A stretch of 64,000 bases of DNA. Origin: Cyanoderma ruficeps (taxonomy: Eukaryota > Chordata > Aves > Passeriformes > Timaliidae). The position numbers and the translations under genes are program-made. This document shows positions 57,841 through 64,000 of the stretch, in pieces. Positions within the stretch are counted from its first letter, which is position 1. The number at the start of each line of letters is the position of its first letter. Below the pieces are notes generated by a model. The model did not search any database, was not told the DNA's origin, and was given only the letters and a program-made list of their open reading frames with translations. The stretch covers positions 48,232,309 through 48,296,308 of the forward strand of contig VZDJ01007754.1 of the NCBI GenBank assembly GCA_008694505.1. Reading direction: 5' to 3'.

Positions 57841-60057
57841 CTGAAAATGTGTGATGGGGAAGGCAAGTTTGAAGGATGAATACTTAAAACTGAAAACACT
57901 CTTGACAGAATGCTTTTCAGAAACAGAAAATGTTTTTTTTCCTTTTGGAAAAGGGAGCAGACATGGAACTGTACCGTGGGTTTTGAGCTTGTCAGTCATT
58001 TTGTTAATCTTCCTCTCCAGCCGGGCATATCTGGCAAACTCATCCATCATACTGATGGTGGCAAGCTCCTGCTTCATGGTCTGGATCTCAGCTCTCATCT
58101 GGGATTCCTGCTCTGCATCCTTCTGTAACAGCCTGGATATCTAAGAAGTGAAGGAAACTATTAATTATTGATCCAGAATTCCACTGATTTGCTTTAATGT
58201 GTATAAAGCACGAGCTCAAAAGCCTCCCAAATAAAAAAGGACCTTTCATTGAGATGCAGGAAATCCTTGAGTAACAAGAGAACAAGTGACAAGATGAGAG
58301 GAAACAGCCTCAATGATCTTGAAGTTTTTTTCCAAACTAAATAATTCTGTGATCATTCCCATTTCCAGCTCCAGCAGCCAAATATTCCAACACTTTCTCC
58401 TTTCCTTTTACTTTCCGAATTTCTTTCCTTGAGGCACCACCTGCTTGTTGGTTCATCAACTCTGTTTGCCATAGAAATGAAAGGCACAAAGGACACAAAA
58501 CCTTTTTCTTGTTGTTCCTTAGGAAATGTTTCCAGCTTCCCCAAGACACATATAATTTTTTCCCCATGGATGCTACTCTCAGGCCTTCAGTCAGTGTGAG
58601 CATTAACACCATCTTCACTCTCAAACCACAGCAGAAAGCTGAGCAGAGATCTTCATAGAATCTTAGAATATCCTGAGTTGGAAGGGATCCATAAGGAATT
58701 GAATCCAAGCCCGGTCCCTGCCCAGACCCCCAACAATCCCAGCCTGAGCATCCCTGGCAGAGCTGTCCAAAGGCTCCTGGAGCTCTGGCAGTGCCCATTC
58801 CCTGGGGAGCCCAGGCAGTGCCCAGCACCCTCTGGGGGAAGAACCTTGCCCGAAAATCCAACCTCAATCCCTCCTGGCCCAGCTCCAGGCATGCCCTGGG
58901 TCCTGTCCCTGTCACAAGGAGCTGAGAGCAGAGCTGTCCCTTGGGAGGAGCTGCAGATCCCAGCCTCAGTCTCCTCCAGACTGAACGAACCAAATGCCCT
59001 CAGCCTCTCCTCATGTGGCTGTTTCATCACTCATCCCTAGTAACACTGAGTTCAGCTTCCTAAATTGCTGAGGGTGATTTAAGTTTTAAAGGATTTTTGT
59101 CCGTTGTTGAGCAGTGCACACTGATCTCTGTGCCAGTGAAGTTATTTCCACGGTAGAGCAGAGCGACAGGGATTTCAGCATCTCTGTACACTCGTGAGTT
59201 TATCTGGCAGTCACGGAGTTTATTTGTCCTCAATTCCATTATCCACGCTTCCACAGGAATGCCTCAGATCAGAACTGGGGCACCCTGATTAGTGGTTGAG
59301 ACTTAAGGTTTATTCCTACAATGGCTCAACTCCTTAATCTCCATATCCACTGATCTCTCATCTCAACAATGGGCACGTCCATCTGTTGAACACACGCAAG
59401 GCTGAGCAAAGCTGTCCTCGCTATTCCCGAAAACTGAGCTGTGGGTGTCCCATCCGCAGAGGAGTTCAAGAGCAGCCTGGACGGGGCTCTGAGCAGCCAG
59501 GCCCAGTGGAAGGTTCCCTGCTCACGGCAGGAGGGGTTGGAAGTGGATGATCCTTAAGGTTCCTTTCAGCCCAAACCATTCCGTGATTCCGTGATCCAGC
59601 CTAAGGACTGGAGGCTCAGGAGCATCATTGAACACACCAGTATCTCCTCCCCCAGAACTTCAGCGCCCGGTGTAACCGGGGCTGCGGGAGCCACCCAGCC
59701 ACGGGGCTGTGTTCCACCATCTCCAGCATCAGCTTCTCCTCTCCAAGGCCAGGAGCGGGACCAGACCCTGCCCGTCACAGCGGGGACCGCGGTAGGGGAG
59801 CACTGAGAGCCCTCCCGGCCCGGCATCGCTCCCCCCATGTGGTGAGAGGATCCCCTTAATGCCCTGCCGGCGCCCTGGGGTCCCTTCCCAGCCATCCTCC
59901 GGCCCGCGCCCCCCTCCCGCTCCCCCATCCCCGGCGGGCCCGGGGCGGGCGCGCTGCCGTCACTCACGATGGAGGAGCAGGAGGGCAGGAGGATCTTGAG
60001 CGCGTTGCAGAGGAACACGGCACTGAGCACCAGCAGCCAGGCGCCGCTCTCCGCCAT
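55043..60057 (-). CDS. GET1: GET1 (WRB), tail-anchored protein insertion receptor subunit, complete
   Basis: Coding exons in transcript order: 59968-60057, 57975-58140, 57223-57290, 55801-55915 and 55043-55116. They sum to 513 bp (170 residues plus stop), close to the 174 residues of the human protein. GET1/WRB with CAMLG forms the ER-membrane receptor that takes tail-anchored proteins from the GET3/TRC40 ATPase and inserts them. The sequence shows TM1 at about residues 7-25, a cytosolic coiled coil at about 38-88 (MMDEFARYARLERKINKMTD), which docks GET3 in this family, TM2 at about 97-122 (WVINIVFYILQAALMISLIW) and TM3 at about 148-168 (GVGITCWLVVCNKVVAIMLH). The start is the ATG at 60057; the codon six positions upstream is GTG and not a start. 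It shares a bidirectional promoter with HMGN1 and is tail-to-tail with LCA5L. Confidence 0.96.
55117..55800 (-). other. GET1: GET1 intron 4
   Basis: About 0.7 kb of unique sequence, with no feature seen. Confidence 0.6.
55801..55915 (-). CDS. GET1: GET1 exon 4
   Basis: 115 bp, with acceptor CCCCTTCCAG and donor GTGGCAG/GTGAGG, leaving phase 1. It encodes AALMISLIWKYYSEPVTVLP and SKWLAPLERLVAFPTGVA. Confidence 0.96.
55916..57222 (-). other. GET1: GET1 intron 3
   Basis: About 1.3 kb; the CR1 at 56637-57122 fills over a third of it. The rest shows nothing. Confidence 0.6.
56637..57122 (-). mobile_element. CR1 LINE 3' portion, about 485 bp
   Basis: From GGAATCACAGAATGGTTTGG to CTCCCTGTGCTGGGGGAG. 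It is same-sense with GET1, since both are on the minus strand. It shares the CAGCCCAAAGCTTCTCCTGT block with the other large copies. Confidence 0.93.
57223..57290 (-). CDS. GET1: GET1 exon 3
   Basis: 68 bp, with acceptor CCTTTAACAG and donor TTGCAG/GTGAGT. G from exon 2 plus TG makes Val. It then encodes KARTAQLAKIKWVINIVFYI and LQ, the start of TM2. Confidence 0.96.
57291..57974 (-). other. GET1: GET1 intron 2
   Basis: About 0.68 kb, of which about 235 bp is a polypurine microsatellite (plus-strand purines). Otherwise featureless. Confidence 0.65.
57605..57840 (+). repeat. Polypurine (GAAAG/GGAAG/GGGA/GA)n microsatellite, contains an N
   Basis: About 235 bases of A/G-only repeats with changing motif (GGGAAAGAAAG, GGGAAGGAAG, GGCAGGAA, GAGAGA). 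A single N at 57802 marks unresolved length. It lies in GET1 intron 2, 135 bp past the exon 2 donor. On the GET1 sense strand it is a CT-rich tract. Confidence 0.92.
57975..58140 (-). CDS. GET1: GET1 exon 2 (coiled coil)
   Basis: 166 bp, with acceptor CACTTCTTAG and donor CCCACG/GTACAG, phase 0 in and phase 1 out. It encodes ISRLLQKDAEQESQMRAEIQ through MTDKLKTH, the GET3-docking helical hairpin of the family. Confidence 0.97.
58290..58353 (+). mobile_element. CR1 tail remnant
   Basis: AATGATCTTGAAGTTTTTTT, CCAAACTAAATAATTCTGTG and ATC form a decayed plus-strand CR1 tail. Confidence 0.65.
58655..59040 (-). mobile_element. CR1 LINE 3' portion
   Basis: It starts CATAGAATCTTAGAATATCC and continues TGAGTTGGAAGGGATCCATA and AATCCCAGCCTGAGCATCCC. 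Apparent frames of 120-218 codons here derive from the element. Confidence 0.88.
59448..59598 (+). mobile_element. CR1 LINE 3' end
   Basis: GAGGAGTTCAAGAGCAGCCT, GTTGGAAGTGGATGATCCTT and CATTCCGTGATTCCGTGATC form a plus-strand CR1 tail. It lies about 370 bp downstream of GET1 exon 1, at the edge of the CpG island. Confidence 0.88.
59968..60057 (-). CDS. GET1: GET1 exon 1 (start, TM1)
   Basis: 30 codons from the ATG at 60057: MAESGAWLLVLSAVFLCNAL then KILLPSCSSI, with donor TCCATC/GTGAGT in phase 0. It encodes the lumenal N-terminus and first membrane helix. Kozak context GCGGAGAGCGG precedes the ATG on the sense strand. Confidence 0.95.
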
Positions 60058-60384
60058 GGGGCCCGGCACCGGCACCGAGAGCGAGACTAGGACCGGGACC
60101 AGGACCGGGACCGGGAGCGGGACCGGGAGCGGCCCGTGAGGGCAGGCGGGGACGCGCCCGGCACGTGAGGCGGGCGGGCCAATGAGGCGGCGGCGCGCTC
60201 GGGGCGGGGCGCGCCCCGATCCGGCTGGATCCTGTTGCGGCGCCGCTGGCGCTGCTGGGATGGGGAGGGGGGGCGGCCCCGCTGCGCAGCCGGGCTGTGG
60301 CTCGCAGGCAGCCGCCGCAGCGCTCGCAGCAGCCGCGCCACAGGACCAGCCGCAGCCGCGGGGGTCGCGGCCGGGAGCCTCGAG
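60058..60384. promoter_or_regulatory. Bidirectional GET1/HMGN1 promoter
   Basis: Only 327 bp separate the two start codons. The interval holds a CACGTG E-box (60162-60167), a CCAAT box (60179-60183) and a GC box GGGGCGGGGC (60201-60210). There is no TATA element, typical of divergent CpG-island housekeeping promoters. Both 5' UTRs must lie inside this span unless non-coding exons exist elsewhere. Confidence 0.8.
60073..60133. repeat. (GGGACC)n-type hexanucleotide repeat in GET1 5' UTR/promoter
   Basis: Degenerate tandem GGGACC/GGGAGC hexamers directly upstream of the GET1 start codon. They are likely transcribed in the GET1 leader. Confidence 0.75.
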
Positions 60385-60399
60385 ATGCCGAAGAGGAAG
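60385..60399 (+). CDS. HMGN1: HMGN1 exon 1
   Basis: Five codons, MPKRK, with donor AGGAAG/GTGAAG. All HMGN proteins begin MPKRK. Start context CTCGAGATGC. Confidence 0.95.
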
Positions 60400-63006
60400 G
60401 TGAAGGCGGGCGGCAGCGAGCGGAGCCGCCGGGCGGGGACGGGCAGGGGCGTGCGGGGACCGGGTTCGGCGAGAAGCGGCCGCGCCGCGGGCTCCGGTGC
60501 CGGCGGGCGATACCGGCGGCCGGCGCCTTCCCCTTGTGCTGGGTGGCTCGGCGGGCCGGGGAGGGGGCTGCGGGTGAGGGAGGCTCGGGGGGGCTCGGTG
60601 AGACTCGCGGTCCGGGAGCGGCGGCGGGAAGGGGCGGCGGGGGGCGGCGAGAGGCCGGCCCGGCCCGCCCCGCTGACGCGCCGTGTGTGTTGCAGGTGAC
60701 GGTGGCGGACGGGGACGCCCCCGAGGAGGTAAGGAGCGGGCAGGGCGGCGGGGCAGGCGGGGCTGCCCCCGGCCCGCCCGCCCCTCACGCCCTTCTCTCT
60801 CTCTCTCCCTCTGTCTCGCTCTCCCTGCCCGCAGCCCAAGCGGCGATCGGCGCGGCTCTCCGCGGTAAGTGCCGAGCGGCGAGGCCCTGCCGCGATGGGN
60901 AGTGCCGAGCGGCGAGGCCCTGCCCGGATGGGCGGGGGGCAGTGCCCGGGACGGGTCTCCGAGGGTTGGATCCTCGCCTGACTTGTTCTCTCTTCTCAGA
61001 AACCCGCGCCCGCTAAAGCAGAGCCGAAACCCAAAAAGTTACCGGCAAAGGTGAGAGTGAATTGGAAGAGGGGAGGGAGAGGAGGTGGTGCTTGAGGGCA
61101 TCGCATCCTCAGTGCACCGTGCCGAAATGGTTTTATTCCTTGTGGGAACACTCACTTGGCTGAAGTGTTGTTTTAACGTGCTTTTGCCAGTATTTACAGG
61201 TACATTCCATCACTCTGTATGTAGATCCTTGTTAAGCTCCAGGCGTTGCATGGAAGCGTGGGCACGGATCCATGCGTGTAACGTTGTGGTTTGGTATTGG
61301 GTGGAACTACTTGACTGTCAAAGCAACTGTGCATTAGGACATCAGGAGGAATTTCTTCACAGAAAGCCTGGTCAGGCGATGGAAAAGCCACCCAGGGAGG
61401 TGATGAAGTCACCATCTCTGGAGGTGTCCAGGGATAGGCCTGGATGTTGTTTGACTGCTCTGCTCTGGTTGACGAGGTGGTGCTCACTTAAAGTTGGACT
61501 GGAGTATCTTGGAGGACTTTTCCAAACGGAATGACTCTGTGATTCTGTGCATAGCATTGTATTTCATCTCTGTTACAAGACAGGATAAAATACACCTACT
61601 GATCTTTTAAAGCAGTGTGTTAGGACAGGGAAAACCACTTAAAACCCACATAAGTTTCTGTTCACATGTCAAGCTTTCAAGTGTTTATGCGTGTAAGAAA
61701 GTGGGTTTGTGCGATCTTTGAATTCTTCAGCATGGTTTCCCCTGTGCAAATAAGTAAGGTATACAATTCTTTGTTTTTTGGGAGAATTAAAAGTGGCCTT
61801 GTGTCTGTTAGCTTGCTGCTGTTTTATTGTTTACTATTCTTTTGTCAATATAAGATTTCTTTGTGATGTATTGATTAAGAGCTTTGGAATCACCTCATTG
61901 TTGCCTTTCAGTACCTGAAGGGAGTTGATAAGAAAGATGAAGAGAGACAATTTCCAAGGGATGGAGGGACAGTGCCACACAGGGAATGGCTTCCCACTGC
62001 CACAGGACAGGAATGGATGGGATATGGGGAAGGAATTGTTCCCTGGCAGGGTGGGCAGGCCCTGACCCAGATTAGCTGTGGCTGCCCCTGGATCCCTGGC
62101 AGTGCCCAAGGCCAGGTTGGACATTGGGGCTTGGAGCAGCCTGGGACAGTGGAAGGTGTTGGGGGTTGGATGAGATGATCTTTTGAAGATCCCTCTCAAC
62201 CCAAACTGTTCTGTGATTCTCTAATTTCAGATAAATTAATAATCTTTGCAGACTTCCTGATGTTTTCATTGTATTAATCCTATTGAGCAGTCTTTCATTG
62301 TATTAATCCTACTGGTCAGGAATCCACCTTCATTCCAGTGGTTTGAGTATCAGTGTGTTCCTGCTCTCAGGGCTGTAAGCCGAAAGAATTTTGTAATTTC
62401 CTTTTGGTTTTTTTTTGCAGTGTCTGTGGTGCACCTGCACTTACTGCTGTTCATTGATGTTGACTGACATATGTGATACTTTCTGCTCATAACTACTTCA
62501 AGCTATTAATTAACAGTCAAAGATTTTTTTTCAAGCTATTAATTAACAGTCAAAGATTTTTTTTATTTGATTCATCCAAACTTTTTTTTTTGCGTCAACT
62601 TCCTCACAGTATTTTTTCCAGTTTTGAGAAGTTTGCTCATTATGGAGTTACGTGGTGGGCTTTTAAAATAAATATTAACGAAGAAAAATATATTTTGGTA
62701 AAGTATAGAAGTCAGTGTGTTGCAATTATGTAAGTCTGAAATATTTTGTAAGTGGGTGATCGGGGTTGTTGGTGGCTTAGCAAATCCATCTTGGTTTTCT
62801 TTGCTTTTTATTATTTTCAAGGTTTACGTGGAAGGTCATAACAATTGACTTACTGAAAATGTATTTTGTTGTAGGATAAATCTGAGGACAAGAAAGCTCC
62901 AGCAAAGGGGAAGAAGGGGCCTAAAGGAAAACAGACAGAAGAGACAAATCAAGAACAGACAAAGGACAACCTGCCTGCAGAAAATGGGGAAGCTAAAACT
63001 GAGGAG
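60385..63006 (+). CDS. HMGN1: HMGN1, high mobility group nucleosome-binding protein 1 (last exon outside window)
   Basis: Exons 60385-60399, 60696-60728, 60835-60864, 61000-61050 and 62875-63006 give 87 residues, all joins in phase 0, with canonical GT/AG borders. HMGN1 binds the nucleosome core and loosens chromatin compaction in the nucleus. The diagnostic nucleosome-binding domain is split over exons 3-4: PKRRSARLSA then KPAPAKAEPKPKKLPAK, including the RRSARLSA core. The bipartite basic start MPKRK acts as part of the nuclear localisation signal. Exon 5 (DKSEDKKAPAKGKKGPKGKQ through NLPAENGEAKTEE) starts the acidic chromatin-unfolding tail. The final exon, about 12-16 residues in relatives, was not found before 64000. 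The tiny first exons and CpG island are typical of this family. It is divergent from GET1. Confidence 0.96.
60400..60695 (+). other. HMGN1: HMGN1 intron 1
   Basis: About 300 bp, extremely GC-rich, part of the CpG island. Its open frames are compositional. Confidence 0.8.
60696..60728 (+). CDS. HMGN1: HMGN1 exon 2
   Basis: 11 codons, VTVADGDAPEE, with acceptor TGTGTGTTGCAG and donor GAGGAG/GTAAGG. This is the variable linker before the nucleosome-binding domain. Confidence 0.93.
60835..60864 (+). CDS. HMGN1: HMGN1 exon 3 (nucleosome-binding core)
   Basis: Ten codons, PKRRSARLSA, with acceptor CCCTGCCCGCAG and donor TCCGCG/GTAAGT. It contains the invariant RRSARLSA that contacts the nucleosome acidic patch in this family. 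Confidence 0.97.
60868..60932 (+). repeat. 33-bp tandem duplication with N at the junction
   Basis: AGTGCCGAGCGGCGAGGCCC and following bases occur twice, at 60868 and 60901, with an N at 60900. The first copy begins inside the exon 3 donor site. This may be a real duplication or an assembly join artefact. Confidence 0.8.
61000..61050 (+). CDS. HMGN1: HMGN1 exon 4
   Basis: 17 codons, KPAPAKAEPKPKKLPAK, with acceptor TTCTCTCTTCTCAG and donor GCAAAG/GTGAGA. It completes the nucleosome-binding domain. Confidence 0.97.
61340..61550 (+). mobile_element. CR1 LINE 3' end
   Basis: GAGGAATTTCTTCACAGAAA, CCACCCAGGGAGGTGATGAA and the tail GACTCTGTGATTCTGTG mark a plus-strand CR1 inside HMGN1 intron 4. 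Confidence 0.9.
61905..62224 (+). mobile_element. CR1 LINE 3' portion
   Basis: AGAGACAATTTCCAAGGGAT, GGGAAGGAATTGTTCCCTGG, GGTTGGACATTGGGGCTTGG and the tail CTGTTCTGTGATTCTCTAA form a plus-strand copy. Confidence 0.9.
62264..62312 (+). repeat. 29-bp imperfect tandem duplication
   Basis: TTTCATTGTATTAATCCTA occurs at 62264 and again at 62293, in HMGN1 intron 4. Confidence 0.8.
62498..62563 (+). repeat. 33-bp tandem duplication
   Basis: TCAAGCTATTAATTAACAGT plus CAAAGATTTTTTT is present twice in direct succession (62498 and 62531) in HMGN1 intron 4. The copies appear identical, so it is recent or an assembly artefact. Confidence 0.9.
62875..63006 (+). CDS. HMGN1: HMGN1 exon 5
   Basis: 44 codons, with acceptor TATTTTGTTGTAG and donor GAGGAG/GTAAAG. 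It encodes the Lys/Glu-rich part, including GKKGPKGKQ and NLPAENGEAKTEE, matching HMGN1 relatives closely. Confidence 0.97.
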
Positions 63007-64000
63007 GTAAAGTTTGGAGGGCTGGGTTTGGGTTTGCTCTTACTGAGAAGGGTTTGGGGGTTTTTTTTGCTATGAAAGTTTCTTGACAAATGAAATATTC
63101 TTTTTCTTGGGCCTGGGAAGAGTCTTGAGTGAAAACCTCAAGTTGATCTGAGCAAAGTTAAGGTGACACCGACAGACACTGTTGGGAGAAGGGACAGGTT
63201 GGTGCAGGGACAAAGTACAGCAGTTAATGAGTTGTTTGTTGCTGGAGGAGTGACTGTGCCAGGTGAGTCTTGGCTGCACCACAGTGCCAGAGTGGCTGAA
63301 CTTTCTGCAGTCATTGGTCAGATCACTTGGAGCATCCTCCACTCTGTATTGTACTCCTGGGATGCAGACATAAGTCAGGTACAGATTTAGGACAAGAGCT
63401 CCAGGGAGCAGCAGTGCCTCTCACCAGGACAAGTGTGGGAACGGGCCTAGAGTTGGTGTCAGCTTTCTGTGACAGTGAATGTCCCCTCATTTTCAGGTCA
63501 GTGGAATATTTTGGTTTTAGGTAGATGATGGGGTTTGGTGGGCGAGGAAGGTACAGGATGGTACCTCAGTGAACAGGAGGATTTACTCTGGGGTGCCAGT
63601 TTGTCATTTGCAAGCTTGCAGTGTGAGGAAGTTGTGCTGTAACTACGAGTTCTTCAGCTGACTCAATTTTTGGCACTGTTGCAGTCTTTTAATTTGTGCT
63701 TGTAATATTTCAGCAGCAGAAGCAAATTTGGCAGCATTCCCATCTGGGGTCCCTTTAGTTCACTGGTGCAGAGATTATGTAAATTTACAAGGAATGGATG
63801 ATGATTTGGTCACACCACCCAAAATTCCAGGTGGAATTTTATACCAAAATGTAGAACAGGCAGAGTCTGTCCTGTTGGATGTTACTGTTTGCTAAGAATT
63901 AAAGCAGGGTTAAGATTTGAAGAATATTTTTAAGTGTGCCACTGAAATTTAAAGGCATGAAGTGTTACCTCGTGTATTTTCTAAACACCTCAAGTGTAAT
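63007..64000 (+). other. HMGN1: HMGN1 intron 5 (partial)
   Basis: No final exon encoding the acidic HMGN1 end is seen before the window edge. No repeats are recognised. Confidence 0.6.

Larger units (their letters stand above)
58141..59967 (-). other. GET1: GET1 intron 1
   Basis: About 1.8 kb with three CR1 fragments: 58290-58353 (+), 58655-59040 (-) and 59448-59598 (+). Its 5' part from about 59.7 kb is GC-rich and belongs to the CpG island. Confidence 0.65.
59700..61070. promoter_or_regulatory. CpG island spanning GET1 and HMGN1 first exons
   Basis: Strongly GC- and CpG-rich DNA. It covers GET1 exon 1, the shared promoter and HMGN1 exons 1-4, in sharp contrast to the AT-rich surroundings. 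The limits are by eye. Confidence 0.85.
61051..62874 (+). other. HMGN1: HMGN1 intron 4
   Basis: About 1.8 kb with two plus-strand CR1 copies (61340-61550, 61905-62224) and two local tandem duplications (near 62264-62310 and 62498-62563). Confidence 0.7.

Noticed and set aside
57495..57899. Ser/Leu/Pro-rich minus-strand frame of 134 codons
   Set aside because: It is the CT strand of the GET1 intron 2 microsatellite and crosses an N.
60058..60075. Upstream start adding six residues to GET1
   Set aside because: The codon at 60073-60075 is GTG on the sense strand; the ATG at 60057 matches the family start.
60087..60839. 250-codon Arg/Ala/Pro-rich minus frame and several plus frames in the CpG island
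   Set aside because: Extreme GC content suppresses stop codons. The real genes there are GET1 exon 1 and the small HMGN1 exons.
63700..63760. AG/CAGCAGAAGC segment as the missing HMGN1 last exon
   Set aside because: The AATATTTCAG acceptor is plausible, but the translation does not resemble the acidic HMGN1 end.

Overview
The window looks like a piece of a bird genome, from an avian chromosome region homologous to human 21q22. Two lines of evidence support this. First, its interspersed repeats are almost all CR1 LINE 3' ends, with the usual tail of short ATTCTGTG-like repeats, and no Alu- or L1-like sequence was seen. Second, four genes that I recognise from their exons lie in the order SH3BGR (-), LCA5L (+), GET1/WRB (-), HMGN1 (+). 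This is the vertebrate synteny block next to BRWD1 and B3GALT5. The exons have canonical GT/AG borders and matching phases, so this is a normal intron-containing vertebrate locus and not a microbial one. I cannot fix the species; a passerine is a guess.

Layout. 1-11.8 kb is gene-free flank with CR1 fragments, a polypurine microsatellite and a possible old LTR fragment. 11.8-37.8 kb is SH3BGR on the minus strand: four firm coding exons (37777-37821, 31863-32048, 25464-25544, 18665-18862), one less certain terminal exon (13332-13397) and a probable 3' UTR. 37.8-42.3 kb is the head-to-head interval between SH3BGR and LCA5L, with a small GC-rich promoter region (CCAAT boxes, a perfect CArG box) and a 51-bp minisatellite. 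42.3-54.1 kb is LCA5L on the plus strand in seven recognised coding exons. 54.1-60.06 kb is GET1 on the minus strand, complete in five exons (170 codons plus stop). 60.385 kb to the right edge is HMGN1 on the plus strand, exons 1-5; the last exon lies outside the window.

Genes in context. The four genes form two divergent pairs and one convergent pair. GET1 and HMGN1 share a CpG-rich bidirectional promoter (start codons 328 bp apart). LCA5L and GET1 are tail-to-tail, with poly(A) signals on opposite strands about 35-40 bp apart. The products do not act in one pathway: HMGN1 is a nucleosome-binding chromatin protein, GET1 an ER receptor for tail-anchored protein insertion, LCA5L a lebercilin-like coiled-coil protein linked to cilia by its family, and SH3BGR a muscle-enriched thioredoxin-fold protein with an acidic tail.

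The most interesting observation is that LCA5L carries two apparent frame breaks: a 4-bp TGAC tandem duplication in its first coding exon and a +1 shift before the conserved C-terminal LM-x-E-LFG motif. These could be assembly errors or real erosion of the gene. I found no evidence of a novel biological system; the other findings are regulatory, repeat-derived or gene-structure observations.
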